From positions 124,001-188,000 of the forward strand of contig JADJOR010000024.1 in assembly GCA_016713665.1 (NCBI GenBank): a stretch of DNA of 64,000 nt, read 5' to 3'. Both the position numbers and the translations under genes were made by a program. The notes beneath the pieces were generated by a model. It worked only from the letters and a program-made list of their open reading frames with translations. It did not search any database and had not been told where the DNA came from. The first letter of the stretch is position 1; each line of letters begins with the position of its first letter. Origin of the DNA: Deltaproteobacteria bacterium (lineage in GTDB: Bacteria; Myxococcota_A; UBA9160; UBA4427). Of this stretch, positions 17,219 through 26,152 are shown piece by piece.

Positions 17219-18607
17219 ATGACGCGAAAAAACGACGCCCGGAAGTCCAACGCCGTGACCGACCGCTCGACCCTCGAACCGGAATGGCAGCGCGGCTTCG
17301 AATGGATCGAGCGCGAGCTCGGCATCCGCATCCACTCCTTCGAGCGACAGGCGCGCTGGCGCCCCGCCTTCTTCTGCGAAGCGGAGAAGGACGGCAAGCC
17401 GCTCCCGATCTACCTGCGCGGCGAGCGCGGCGCCCTCGACCACGGCGTCTATCCCTTCGAGCGCGAGGCTCAGGTCTTCCAGGTCCTCGAGGCCGAGGGT
17501 CTGCCGGCGCCCCACATCTACGGCGTCTGCCCCGACCCGAAGATCATCGTGATGGACAAGATGCCCGGCCGGCCGGACCTCTCGACTGCCGTCGACGAGC
17601 AGGAGCGCGTCGCGGTCCTGAACCACTTCATGGATCTGCTCGCCGACCTCCACCGCATCGACCCCCGCCGCTTCGAGGAGATCGGCTACACGCGGCCGAA
17701 GACGCCGCAGGCCCTCGGTCTCTCGGACCTCGATCGCTGGGAGCAGTCCTATCGCAAGGGCAAGAAGCGACCCGAGCCGCTGATCGAGTTCGTGAACGGC
17801 TGGCTGCGGCGCAACGTGCCGAAGGATCGGGACGAGGCCGCCTGTCTGCAGGGCGACACGGGCCAGTTCCTCTTCGAGAACGGACGCGTCACCACCTTCA
17901 TCGACATGGAGCTCGCCCACATCGGCGATCCCGCCGCCGATCTCGCGGGCCTGCGCGGTCGCGATCTGGCCGAGCCGATGGGCGATCTCAAGGCGGCCTA
18001 CGAGCGTTATTTCAAGCGGACGGGCAAGCGCATCCCGAACTCGGTGATCGACTACCACACGGTCCGCTTCAACCTGGCGACTCCGTTCACCTGCGCGCCG
18101 CTCGTCGTCGATCCGCCGGACACGGTCGACCTGATCCAGTACCTCGGCTGGTACTGGGTCTGGTCGCGCGGCTGCATCGAGGTCATGGCCGACTCGATGG
18201 GGGTTCCGCTGCCGGTGCCGAACATTCCGGAGCCGGCGAAGACGTTCTACTCCTCCGGCCACGACCTGCTCGTCCGCAAGCTCGGCCAGCTCCGCTCCGC
18301 CGAGGAGGGCTTCAAGCGCTTCGAGCTCGACACGACCTGGCGTACGGCGACCTATCTCTCCCGCGTCGAGTCGATGGCGCCGGAGATGGACGCGGAGGAG
18401 GCCGGCGAGATCGACAAGCTGCTCGGCCGCAAGACGAAGCCCCTCGACCGCGAGGCCGAGCTCGAGCGCTTCGTGCTCGAGCAGGGCGAGAAGCACGAGG
18501 TCGCGCTGATGCAGCTCTTCCAGAAGCGCTGCCTGCGGCAGGAGGCGCTCTACGAGCCGGTCGCGCGCGAGCTGAAGGGCGTCAAGACGCAGCTGCTCGG
18601 GAAGTAG
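17219..18607 (+). CDS. APH-fold phosphotransferase family protein
   Basis: 462 aa. The N-lobe includes YLRGERGALDHGVYPFEREAQVFQVLEAEGLPAP and a hinge IVMDKMPGRPD. The catalytic loop reads CLQGDTGQFLFENGR (Asp213), where the family normally has HGD followed by an Asn four or five residues later. The metal-binding segment FIDMELAHIGDPAADLAGL is intact. A further 200-residue helical C-terminal region follows. Such proteins phosphorylate small hydroxyl compounds; in this sub-family the substrate is generally unknown. The missing Asn may mean altered activity. It is divergent from the HD-domain gene. Confidence 0.82.
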   Translation: MTRKNDARKSNAVTDRSTLEPEWQRGFEWIERELGIRIHSFERQARWRPAFFCEAEKDGKPLPIYLRGERGALDHGVYPFEREAQVFQVLEAEGLPAPHIYGVCPDPKIIVMDKMPGRPDLSTAVDEQERVAVLNHFMDLLADLHRIDPRRFEEIGYTRPKTPQALGLSDLDRWEQSYRKGKKRPEPLIEFVNGWLRRNVPKDRDEAACLQGDTGQFLFENGRVTTFIDMELAHIGDPAADLAGLRGRDLAEPMGDLKAAYERYFKRTGKRIPNSVIDYHTVRFNLATPFTCAPLVVDPPDTVDLIQYLGWYWVWSRGCIEVMADSMGVPLPVPNIPEPAKTFYSSGHDLLVRKLGQLRSAEEGFKRFELDTTWRTATYLSRVESMAPEMDAEEAGEIDKLLGRKTKPLDREAELERFVLEQGEKHEVALMQLFQKRCLRQEALYEPVARELKGVKTQLLGK

Positions 18608-18741
18608 CGGCTGTTCGCCAGGTCGGCGAAGGGCTCGACTTCGACGCGGCTGCCGCGACCTCGGAGACGGCAAAGGTCCCCACGTCGTCTCGGGCCACGT
18701 CGTGATCGACCCGCTCGAGAGCCGCATCCTCCAGTTCGGGA

Positions 18742-19461
18742 TCAGCGAACGAGGATGCGACCGCAGTGGACGCAGAGCAGCAGCGCGTCCTCGGGCTTCG
18801 ACTTCATCCGGTTGTATTCGAGGACCGGCAGCTTCATGTGGCAGCCGGCGCAGACGCCGTCGACGATGGAGACCGCGGCGCGGCCGACGAGACGGTCGCG
18901 TAGGCGCAGCCTCTCGTAGGTCGCGAGGATCTCGGGCGGCAGGCCACCGACCAGGCCCTGCCGTGCGTCGACGAGCTTCGCGAGCTCCGCATCGATCGCC
19001 TGCTCGGCGACCGAGAGCGCGTCGGCGAGGGATTTCAGCTCGGCACGGACGCGCGCGTCGCCGGCGCGGTTCGCGGCCATCTCGCGCTCGGCCTGCTCGA
19101 TCTCCTCGAGCAGCTCGAGCTCCCGGGTCTCGAGCTCGGATTGCCGCACGCGATGCAGGCGGATCTCCTCCTGCAGCGCGGTGAGCTCCTTCGAGACGCG
19201 CACGGTTCCGGAGTAGAGCGTCGCTTCGACGCCCTTCGCGCGGGCCGCGACGGCGGCGACCTCGTCGCCGAGGCCGTGCTCGGAGTCCGCGAGCGCCCGG
19301 CGTCGCTCGACGAGCAGCGCGTGCTCGCCGTCGAGGCGCTCGATCGCCGCGCGCGACTCGAGGATCGCGGCCCGCTCCGGAAGCGCCGCGCGCTCGGCGC
19401 CGAGGCGATCGCGGGCGAGATCGAAGCCCTGGACGTCGAGCAGAGGGGAGAGGAGGGGCAC
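18742..19461 (-). CDS. Coiled-coil zinc-ribbon protein (DUF164/CdsZ family)
   Basis: 239 aa, cytosolic. Residues 1-175 form a long antiparallel coiled coil rich in Glu, Arg, Leu and Ala. The C-terminus carries a zinc ribbon with CAGC and CVHC Cys pairs and the family ending CGRILVR. The region DGVCAGCHMKLPVLEYNRM is characteristic. Members are conserved in many bacteria and have been linked to cell division and flagellar contexts; the role here cannot be read from sequence. The start at 19461 gives the usual family N-terminus. Confidence 0.88.
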   Translation of the reverse strand: MPLLSPLLDVQGFDLARDRLGAERAALPERAAILESRAAIERLDGEHALLVERRRALADSEHGLGDEVAAVAARAKGVEATLYSGTVRVSKELTALQEEIRLHRVRQSELETRELELLEEIEQAEREMAANRAGDARVRAELKSLADALSVAEQAIDAELAKLVDARQGLVGGLPPEILATYERLRLRDRLVGRAAVSIVDGVCAGCHMKLPVLEYNRMKSKPEDALLLCVHCGRILVR

Positions 19462-19651
19462 CGCGGCAGCCTACCACGTCCAGACACGGATCCTTCCCGG
19501 TCGAGGTCGAGCCGGCAGGTCGAACGCGGCCCGGGGGCAGCACCGGGGGGGATCGAAGGAATCCAGACCGATTTCGACCCGGCCGGGCATTCGGGGGTCA
19601 CTCAAGAGGCGACCGTCTCAACGACCCGTTCGGGAGGCCTGGATTCCGCCG

Positions 19652-21001
19652 ATGTCGAAGCCCTGGCCGTATGGCCGTCGTCTCGTTCGAGCTTCCGCCG
19701 CGAGCCTGTTCGCGACCCTCGTCGCCGCGTCCTCCACGGCGCAGGCCAGCGTCTCGATCTCGCTCTTCGATCCCTTCAACCACGGCCATCTCGGCGCCAA
19801 CGAGGTCGGCGCGGAGCGGATCGACCGGGCCCAGCGGATGCTCTCGCCGGATCTCGGAGACCTCTCCGGGACCGACTTCGTCCACTTCTCTCCCTGGTAT
19901 GCCGGGACGCCGGGCGGACTCTACGACGATCGCAACTTCGAGCTCGAGAGCTACCCGAGCGTCGTCCGGCCTTACAAGAATCCCCACGCCAGCCGCTATC
20001 GGAACCTCCACCTGGTCCCGACGGACCTCGACTTTCCGGGTCAGGTCGTGATCGGCCCTTCGCGTTATTTCAATCGGCTCGAGCTTCAGTCGACGACCCT
20101 CGGGAGTCCGGGCTTCACGCCGAACGGCGGAACGTTCCAGCCGGTAGCCGGCCATCTCGATACCGGCATCGGCTCGGCCACGGGCTCGGTCTCGGCCAGT
20201 GGCCGCATCACGCTGCGGGTCGATGTCGATGCCTCGGACGGCGTCACGCCCGTCGCCGAGGGCGCGATCCAGGCGACGCTCCACGACGTCCTCACGCTGA
20301 GCGGCAGCCAGCCGACCGCCCAGATCGACTTGAGCCTGCTCGCCCACGCCATCGCGCCGCAGCTCGACATGCTGGCGGGTGAGTTCTACAGCTACGCAGT
20401 CGGCTACGAGATCGCGCTCTTCGCACCGACTACGGTCCCCGACCTCCAGGGCGTCCCGTCTCCGGGCATCATCGAATACTGGGCGGATCGCGGCTTCTAC
20501 TGGATGGATGCCCACCGCCGGATCAATCTCCAGACCGGCGATCGATGGGTCGACGTCGACTCGCTGGGCAGGACGCCTGCGGGACGGGAGGGCATCGACT
20601 ACGACGTGCTGTTCTTTCCCGGCGGCGGCTCGACCTTCTTCCGCGAGATCCCGTACACCCTCGCGAGCCCCGTCGTGAGCGACACCTCGATGCCCTATCT
20701 CTCGATGATCCGATCCGGCGCCGTGACGGTGCCCACGGGCGTTCCGCTCCAGTTCGTCGTCCAGTTCTTCGTGATGGCGGGCTGCTCCGACCCGGCTTCG
20801 GGCTGCAGCATGACGATGGATGCGACGCAGAGTGTGCAGGCCGGGCTGCAGGTGCTGACGCCGGGGGTGACGGTGCAGTCGCAGTCGGGCTTCACGCTGC
20901 CGACGTCGGCGCTGCCCGAGCCCGGCGGGGCGCCGATGCTGATTGCGGGTGTGCTCGCGCTCGCCTCTGCGGCGGCTCGGCGAGGGCGACGCGGGTATTA
21001 G
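19652..21001 (+). CDS. Secreted protein with PEP-CTERM-like sorting signal
   Basis: 449 aa. The signal peptide (about 1-32, ending AQA) is followed by a beta-rich extracellular domain with many Gly, Ser, Thr and aromatic residues and no motif I recognise. A potential disulfide is in AGCSDPASGCSM. The C-terminus has Pro-Glu-Pro (residues 422-424), a 17-residue hydrophobic segment, then an Arg-rich tail (ARRGRRGY), matching the PEP-CTERM signal processed by exosortase. Its job is unknown; most such proteins are exported to the surface or into exopolysaccharide. It is divergent from the zinc-ribbon gene and converges on the Ppx/GppA gene. Confidence 0.78.
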   Translation: MSKPWPYGRRLVRASAASLFATLVAASSTAQASVSISLFDPFNHGHLGANEVGAERIDRAQRMLSPDLGDLSGTDFVHFSPWYAGTPGGLYDDRNFELESYPSVVRPYKNPHASRYRNLHLVPTDLDFPGQVVIGPSRYFNRLELQSTTLGSPGFTPNGGTFQPVAGHLDTGIGSATGSVSASGRITLRVDVDASDGVTPVAEGAIQATLHDVLTLSGSQPTAQIDLSLLAHAIAPQLDMLAGEFYSYAVGYEIALFAPTTVPDLQGVPSPGIIEYWADRGFYWMDAHRRINLQTGDRWVDVDSLGRTPAGREGIDYDVLFFPGGGSTFFREIPYTLASPVVSDTSMPYLSMIRSGAVTVPTGVPLQFVVQFFVMAGCSDPASGCSMTMDATQSVQAGLQVLTPGVTVQSQSGFTLPTSALPEPGGAPMLIAGVLALASAAARRGRRGY

Positions 21002-21042
21002 GGGAGCAGGGCGCTCGCCCGCGCGCGGCTCGAGCGCGGCGC

Positions 21043-22023
21043 TCAGCCGCCGCTGCGTCCGCTCAGGATGCCGAGGGTCTCGAGGATCACGCCCTCGCGC
21101 AGGCCCCAGTCGCAGATCAGCAGCTCGGACAGCTCGAGACTGCGCATGACGGCGTCGATCACGACCGCGCCCGTCGGCAGCAGATCTGCGCGATTGCGCT
21201 TCAGGCCGGGGATCCGCAGGAGCTCGGCGTGGGTCGCTTCGGTCAGCCGATCGGCGAGCCGGTCGATCTCCTCTGCCGTCACGCGCAGGGCGCCCTTCAC
21301 CGTCCGGCCGCCCCCGCCCTCCTCGACGATGCGCGCGAGGGCCCGCGCCGTTCCACCCGAGATGAGCTGATGCTTCGGGGCGCGGCTGCGGATGCGCTTG
21401 CGATGGGGCGCGACGGCACTCTCGACGCGCTCCTCGATCTCCTTGCGCACGCGCCGCTTCATCGGATCGTGGTCGACGAGCTCGCCGTGGAGGCGCGCGA
21501 CGCCGAGGGGGAGCGTCGTCTCCCAGTAGACCTCGCTGTCGTCCCCGACCGCGAGCTCGAGGCTCCCGCCGCCGAGATCCATGCCGAGGGCCGTCGCGTT
21601 GCCGAGCGGGATGCGGCGGCGGAAGGCGCCGAAGATGAGCCTCGCTTCCTCGAGCCCGGACAGCACACGCACCGGGATCCCGAGCGCGCGGGAGATCGAC
21701 TGGGCGAGGGCCGCGCCGTTGCGGGCATCCCGGAGCGCCGCGGTCGCGACGGGAATCAGGCGCTCGGCGCCGTGGGCATCGGCGACGGCCTTCAGCTCCC
21801 GGGCACACTCGACGGCCCGCGCGGCGATGGCCTTCGGGATCTCGCCCTCGGCGGCGATCGTCGATCCGAGGCGGAGCATCACGCGCTCGCGGGTGACCCG
21901 CTCGATCCGGCCGGTCGGGCTCGCGTCGGCGACGAGGAGATGGAAGGAGGTGCTCCCCAGATCGAGGACGGCGACGCGGAGCTTCGCGTCCGAGCGGGTC
22001 CGCACTTCGCGTCGTTCCGCCAA
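21043..22023 (-). CDS. Ppx/GppA family phosphatase
   Basis: About 326 aa from the chosen start. ASKHA fold: N-terminal phosphate loop VAVLDLGSTSFHLLVAD, then ALRDARNG, the second nucleotide loop MDLGGGSLELAVG, and SGGTARALARI. The family hydrolyses polyphosphate (Ppx) or pppGpp (GppA); length matches the short two-domain type. Start is uncertain: there is no ATG before the conserved core, so I use TTG at 22023, with AAAGGGG somewhat far upstream; an in-frame GTG lies 6 codons later. The preceding gene on the same strand is ppk1, so the pair both makes and degrades polyphosphate. Confidence 0.85.
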   Translation of the reverse strand: MAERREVRTRSDAKLRVAVLDLGSTSFHLLVADASPTGRIERVTRERVMLRLGSTIAAEGEIPKAIAARAVECARELKAVADAHGAERLIPVATAALRDARNGAALAQSISRALGIPVRVLSGLEEARLIFGAFRRRIPLGNATALGMDLGGGSLELAVGDDSEVYWETTLPLGVARLHGELVDHDPMKRRVRKEIEERVESAVAPHRKRIRSRAPKHQLISGGTARALARIVEEGGGGRTVKGALRVTAEEIDRLADRLTEATHAELLRIPGLKRNRADLLPTGAVVIDAVMRSLELSELLICDWGLREGVILETLGILSGRSGG

Positions 22024-22085
22024 TCTGGTTCGCCCCTTTCGGCGCCGGGCTCGGATTCGGCACCCGGCTCGGATGCTCGGACTAA

Positions 22086-22128
22086 CGACTCGACTCGACT
22101 CGACCCGATGCAACTCGACCCGATGCAA
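22086..22128. repeat. Short tandem repeats between ppk1 and ppx
   Basis: Three CGACT units (22086-22100) run into two perfect tandem copies of a 15-bp unit, CTCGACCCGATGCAA (22099-22113 and 22114-22128), followed by CGATC-rich sequence. It lies in the 174-bp gap between the two polyphosphate genes and is not coding in any convincing frame. Confidence 0.75.
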
Positions 22129-22197
22129 CCCGATCCGATCGGACGGACACCGGCCCGTGCAGGGGGGAGGCACGCGCCGCGCTCGATCGGCCCGAGC

Positions 22198-24336
22198 TTA
22201 CCGCGGGATCCCGGCGTCGGGTACGAAGGGGAGCGCAGAATCGGAGGGCGCGACCGGATTCGGCGGGACCGATCGCTCGGCGCGGCGCGCCGCGAGGTCC
22301 TGCAGGACGGTCTGCGCGTTCGTCCCGGTCCGACGTCCGACCCGCGACCAGCGGCCGGAGGCGTCGAGCTCCCAGGCGAGCACGTCGTCGGCGAGCAGTG
22401 CGTCGAGCACGTCGCGCAGGCGGGCGCTCAGCTGGGCGTCCTCGACGGGCGTCACGACCTCGACCCGCCGATCGAGATTGCGCGCCATCAGGTCGGCGGA
22501 CCCGATCGCGTAGACCGGCCCGCGCGCGTCGCTCCCGAAGCGGAAGATGCGCGAATGCTCGAGGAAACGCCCGAGGATCGAGCGGACCCGGATCCGCTCC
22601 GAGAGCCCGGGCACCCCCGGCCGCAGCCCGCAGACGCCGCGGATGATGAGGTCGATCTCGACTCCGGCCTGAGACGCGATGTAGAAGGCGTCGATCAGCT
22701 CGGGATCCGCGAGGCCGTTGGCCTTGATGACGATGCGGCCATCGGGGCTGTCGGCCTCGCGCTGGATCAGCTCGAGGAGCCGGCTGCGGAGGGTCCGCGG
22801 GGCGACCCAGAGCTTCCGGAAACGCTGCTGATTGCTGTAGGCGGTCAGGTAGTTGAAGACCTCGCCGAGGTCGGCGCAGATCGAAGGATCCGCGGTGAAG
22901 AGGCCGAGATCCTCGTAGCTGCGGGCGGTCTCTGCGTTGTAGTTGCCGGTCCCGATGTGGCCGTAGCGGCGGATCGCGTCGCCTTCGCGCCGGACGACGA
23001 GGGTCGTCTTGCCGTGGGCCTTGAGGCCGACCATGCCGTAGACGACGTGGACCCCGGCCTGCTCGAGGGCGCGGGCGAGGGCGATGTTCGTCTCCTCGTC
23101 GAAGCGCGCGGTCAGCTCGATCAGGGTGACCACCTCCTTGCCCGCGGCCGCGGCCTGCATGAGGGCGTTCACGCTGGCGTTGCCGAGGCGGGAGGTGCGG
23201 TAGAGGGTGTGCTTGATCGCGAGGACCGCCGGATCCGCGGCCGCCTGGGCGAGGAAGGTCTCGACGGAGCTCGAGAAGGATTCGTAGGGATGGTGGACGA
23301 GGACGTCGCCCTCGCGCAGGCGTTCGAAGAAATCGCAGGCGCGCCCGTCGTCGGTCCGCAGCAGGGCCGGCGTGACCGGGGAGAAGGCCGGATTCTTGAG
23401 ATCCGGTCGATCGACGCCGTGGAGCGCCCACAACGAGCCGAGGTCGAGGAGCGTCGCCGAGGCGTAGAGGTCGTTCGCCTCGAGCTCGAGCTCGCGCTCG
23501 AGCAGGCTCCGGATCGCGTCGGACATGCCGCTCTGGACCTCGAGTCGGACGGCGGCGTTGGTGCGCAGTCTTCGCTGGAGGGCCGAGACGACCGCGAGCA
23601 GCAGATCGTCGGCGTCACTCTCCTCGATCGCGAGATCGGCGTCCCGGGTCACGCGAAAGGCATGACACGAGAGGATGTCCGAGCCGGGGAAGAGCACCTC
23701 GGCGTGGGCCGCGATCACCTGCTCGACCGGCACGTACTCCCCCGGCTTGCCGCAGGGCATGAAGCGCGGGAGCAGCGGCGGGATCTTGACCCGGGCGAAG
23801 CGCTGCACGCCGGTCTCGCGATCGCAGACCATCAGGGCCAGATTCAACGAGAGATTCGAGATGAAGGGGAACGGATGGGCCGGATCGACGGCGAGCGGCG
23901 TGAGCACCGCGAAGATCTGCTCCTCGAAGCGGCGCGAGAGCTCGCTCCGGGTCGCGCGGTCGAGGTCGTCCCAGGCGTGCACGACGACGCCCGCCTCGGC
24001 GAGGGCCGGGAGCAGCTCCTTCTCGAGCAGCTCGGCCTGGCGGCGCGTCAGGTCGACGACGCGCGGGCGGATCGCGTCGAGCTGCTCCGCGGGGCTCCGC
24101 CCGTCGGGGGAGCGGGTCACGACCTGCGACTCGATCTGGGTCTTGAGCCCGCTGACGCGCACCTGGAAGAAGTGATCGAGGTTCTGCGCCGAAATCGCCA
24201 GGAATTTGATGCGCTCGAGGAGCGGAACGGCCGGATCTTCGGCGATCGAGATCACCCGCGCGATGAAATCGACCTGGGAGAGCTCCCGATTGAGATAGCT
24301 CGCGCTGCTCGAATGGATCTCGTAGTCGTCGCTCAT
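22198..24336 (-). CDS. ppk1: Polyphosphate kinase 1
   Basis: 712 aa, the standard PPK1 length. The family start YLNRELSQVDFIARV is near the N-terminus. The catalytic histidines lie in LKAHGKTTLVVRR (autophosphorylated His of the HxK motif) and RRYGHIGTGNYN, matching His435 and His454 of the E. coli enzyme. The phospholipase-D-like C-terminal domains follow (SNQQRFRKLWVAP, GIVIKANGL-like and SERIRVRSILGRFLEHSRIFRF). The enzyme polymerises the gamma phosphate of ATP into polyphosphate. The start at 24336 has AAGG upstream. Ppx/GppA lies downstream on the same strand, and CYTH-CHAD and PPK2 are divergent. Confidence 0.97.
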   Translation of the reverse strand: MSDDYEIHSSSASYLNRELSQVDFIARVISIAEDPAVPLLERIKFLAISAQNLDHFFQVRVSGLKTQIESQVVTRSPDGRSPAEQLDAIRPRVVDLTRRQAELLEKELLPALAEAGVVVHAWDDLDRATRSELSRRFEEQIFAVLTPLAVDPAHPFPFISNLSLNLALMVCDRETGVQRFARVKIPPLLPRFMPCGKPGEYVPVEQVIAAHAEVLFPGSDILSCHAFRVTRDADLAIEESDADDLLLAVVSALQRRLRTNAAVRLEVQSGMSDAIRSLLERELELEANDLYASATLLDLGSLWALHGVDRPDLKNPAFSPVTPALLRTDDGRACDFFERLREGDVLVHHPYESFSSSVETFLAQAAADPAVLAIKHTLYRTSRLGNASVNALMQAAAAGKEVVTLIELTARFDEETNIALARALEQAGVHVVYGMVGLKAHGKTTLVVRREGDAIRRYGHIGTGNYNAETARSYEDLGLFTADPSICADLGEVFNYLTAYSNQQRFRKLWVAPRTLRSRLLELIQREADSPDGRIVIKANGLADPELIDAFYIASQAGVEIDLIIRGVCGLRPGVPGLSERIRVRSILGRFLEHSRIFRFGSDARGPVYAIGSADLMARNLDRRVEVVTPVEDAQLSARLRDVLDALLADDVLAWELDASGRWSRVGRRTGTNAQTVLQDLAARRAERSVPPNPVAPSDSALPFVPDAGIPR

Positions 24337-24531
24337 TCGGAACCTTGATCCTGCGCAACCCGGGAAACCTAGCCGGCCAAGCACGCCGAATTGTGACGAT
24401 AGCGCGACGAGCTCGCGAACTCTCTCACGCGCCCGAAGCGCGAGCGAGCCAGCGCTAGCATCGAGTCGTACGGTCGGCGTCGTGAAAGGCCACGTTTTCG
24501 GGCCTCGCCGTGCGCCGACGGAGGCGTTTCG

Positions 24532-26091
24532 ATGTACCCGAATCGCGAGCTCGAGCTGAAGCTCTCGCTCGACCCGAGCGACACGGCGCGTCTGCTCGCG
24601 CATCCGAGCGTGCTCGCGGCCGCCGTCGGGCCCGTGGAGATCCAGGCGCTCCGAACCGTCTACTTCGACGATCGGGAATTCTCGCTCGCGTCGCGGGGCA
24701 TCTCCTTGCGGCTGCGGCGGGCGGGGGACAAGCAGTGGCAGACCGTCAAGCTCGACGGCGAGGATCCCGCCGCCGGGCTCTTCTCGCGCCGGGAGATCGA
24801 GGTCGAGTCGCTCGGTGAGCGGCCGGACCTGGACGCCATTCCCGACGAAGGCGTGCGCGCGCAGATCGCCGACGCCCTCGACGACCGGGCGCTCGAGCCC
24901 GTCTTCGAGACGGTGATGACGCGGCGGCATCTCGTCCTGCGCGACGAGGTGGCGGAGTGGTGCCTCGACCTCGACGAGGGCGAGATCCGCTCGGGCTTCG
25001 CGAGCGAGCCGATCTGCGAGGTCGAGCTCGAGCTGCGCGCTGGGCCGGTGTCCCATCTCTTCGAGTTCGCCCTCGGTCTGTCGGACGGAATCGTGCTCCG
25101 GCCGGGGGCGCGGTCGAAGTCGGAGCGGGGGCATGCGCTGCGCACGGGCCAGCGGCCGGCGGCCGTTCGGGCCCGGTCCGTGGTGCTCCCGCCCGATGCG
25201 ACGCTCAAGCAGGCGATCGTGCCGATCGCGCGCTCGTGCCTCGCGCAGATCGGCGAGAATGCCGAGGTCGCCTACGAGGGGGTCGATCCGGAGGGCATCC
25301 ATCAGATGCGGATCGGGGTGCGCCGGATGCGGGCGCTCGTCGCGCTGGTCCGGCAAGCGTTGCCGTCGATCCGACTGGGCCGGCTGCGCGGGCCGCTCCG
25401 GAGTCTCGCCGCGCTGCTCGGCGAGGTTCGCGACCTCGACGTCTTCCTGGCGCAGAGCCTCGCGCCCCATCTCGCCCGCCGCCCGGACGACCCCGGGCTC
25501 GAGGGGCTCCGGGCCCTTGCACTCGCGCTCTGCGAAGAGCGAAGGCAGGCCCTGCGCGAAGGTCTGCTCTCCCCGCGCACCGCGCGCCTCCTGCTCGAGC
25601 TCGGCCACTGGATCGCGACCACCGAGGAGCAGGATCTCGAGAGCGGCGACCCCTCGGTCGCCCTCGCGCGCCGCGCGGATCATTTCGCCGAGGGTGCGTT
25701 GACCCGCCTCCTGCGCAAGGCCCGCAAGCGCGCCTCCGCGGCGATCGCCGGCTCGCCCGCCGATCGCCACGCGTTGCGCATCACGCTCAAGAAGCTGCGT
25801 TATTCGAGCGAGTTCTTCCGCAGCCTCTTCGACGAGCGGGAGGCGAAGCGCTTCCTGCGCCGGCTCGAGCGGTTGCAGGACGGACTCGGGGTCCAGAACG
25901 ACCTCGCGACGGAGCGGCTGATCGCGCAGCAGATCCTCGATCGGACCCCGCTCGAGCAGCTCCCCGAGCTCGCTCGAAGCGCCGGATTTCTCGAGGGCTG
26001 GTCCGCGCGCGCGCAGGCCAAGGCGTCGCGCAAGCTCGCGAAGCAATGGGCCCGGCTCGAGGCGATGCAGCCGTTCTGGACGCCGGATTAG
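24532..26091 (+). CDS. CYTH and CHAD domain protein
   Basis: 519 aa. Residues 1-200 form a CYTH (triphosphate tunnel) domain with the diagnostic ELELKL near the N-terminus and alternating charged strands (YFDDREFSLASRGISLRLRR, WQTVKLDG). Residues about 215-510 form a helical CHAD domain with conserved His and basic residues (GIHQMRIGVRRMRALV, HALRITLKKLRYSSEFF). CHAD domains bind polyphosphate and CYTH domains hydrolyse or bind triphosphates such as polyphosphate and ATP. Location between ppk1 and PPK2 supports a polyphosphate role. It is divergent from ppk1. Confidence 0.93.
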   Translation: MYPNRELELKLSLDPSDTARLLAHPSVLAAAVGPVEIQALRTVYFDDREFSLASRGISLRLRRAGDKQWQTVKLDGEDPAAGLFSRREIEVESLGERPDLDAIPDEGVRAQIADALDDRALEPVFETVMTRRHLVLRDEVAEWCLDLDEGEIRSGFASEPICEVELELRAGPVSHLFEFALGLSDGIVLRPGARSKSERGHALRTGQRPAAVRARSVVLPPDATLKQAIVPIARSCLAQIGENAEVAYEGVDPEGIHQMRIGVRRMRALVALVRQALPSIRLGRLRGPLRSLAALLGEVRDLDVFLAQSLAPHLARRPDDPGLEGLRALALALCEERRQALREGLLSPRTARLLLELGHWIATTEEQDLESGDPSVALARRADHFAEGALTRLLRKARKRASAAIAGSPADRHALRITLKKLRYSSEFFRSLFDEREAKRFLRRLERLQDGLGVQNDLATERLIAQQILDRTPLEQLPELARSAGFLEGWSARAQAKASRKLAKQWARLEAMQPFWTPD

Positions 26092-26152
26092 CGTCGCCGG
26101 CGCGGCGTTCGCGCTGGCTCCGCCCGGAGCGAGCGGGTAGGCTCGCGAAGGT

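Noticed and set aside
20545..24348. Plus-strand open frame of 1267 codons across the polyphosphate genes
   Set aside because: It is the antisense shadow of Ppx/GppA and PPK1, whose motifs are unmistakable; its sequence is low-complexity Arg/Asp/Glu.
22198..26046. PPK1 extended upstream to 1282 codons
   Set aside because: The added 570 residues are the antisense of the CYTH-CHAD gene. The true start at 24336 matches the family N-terminus.
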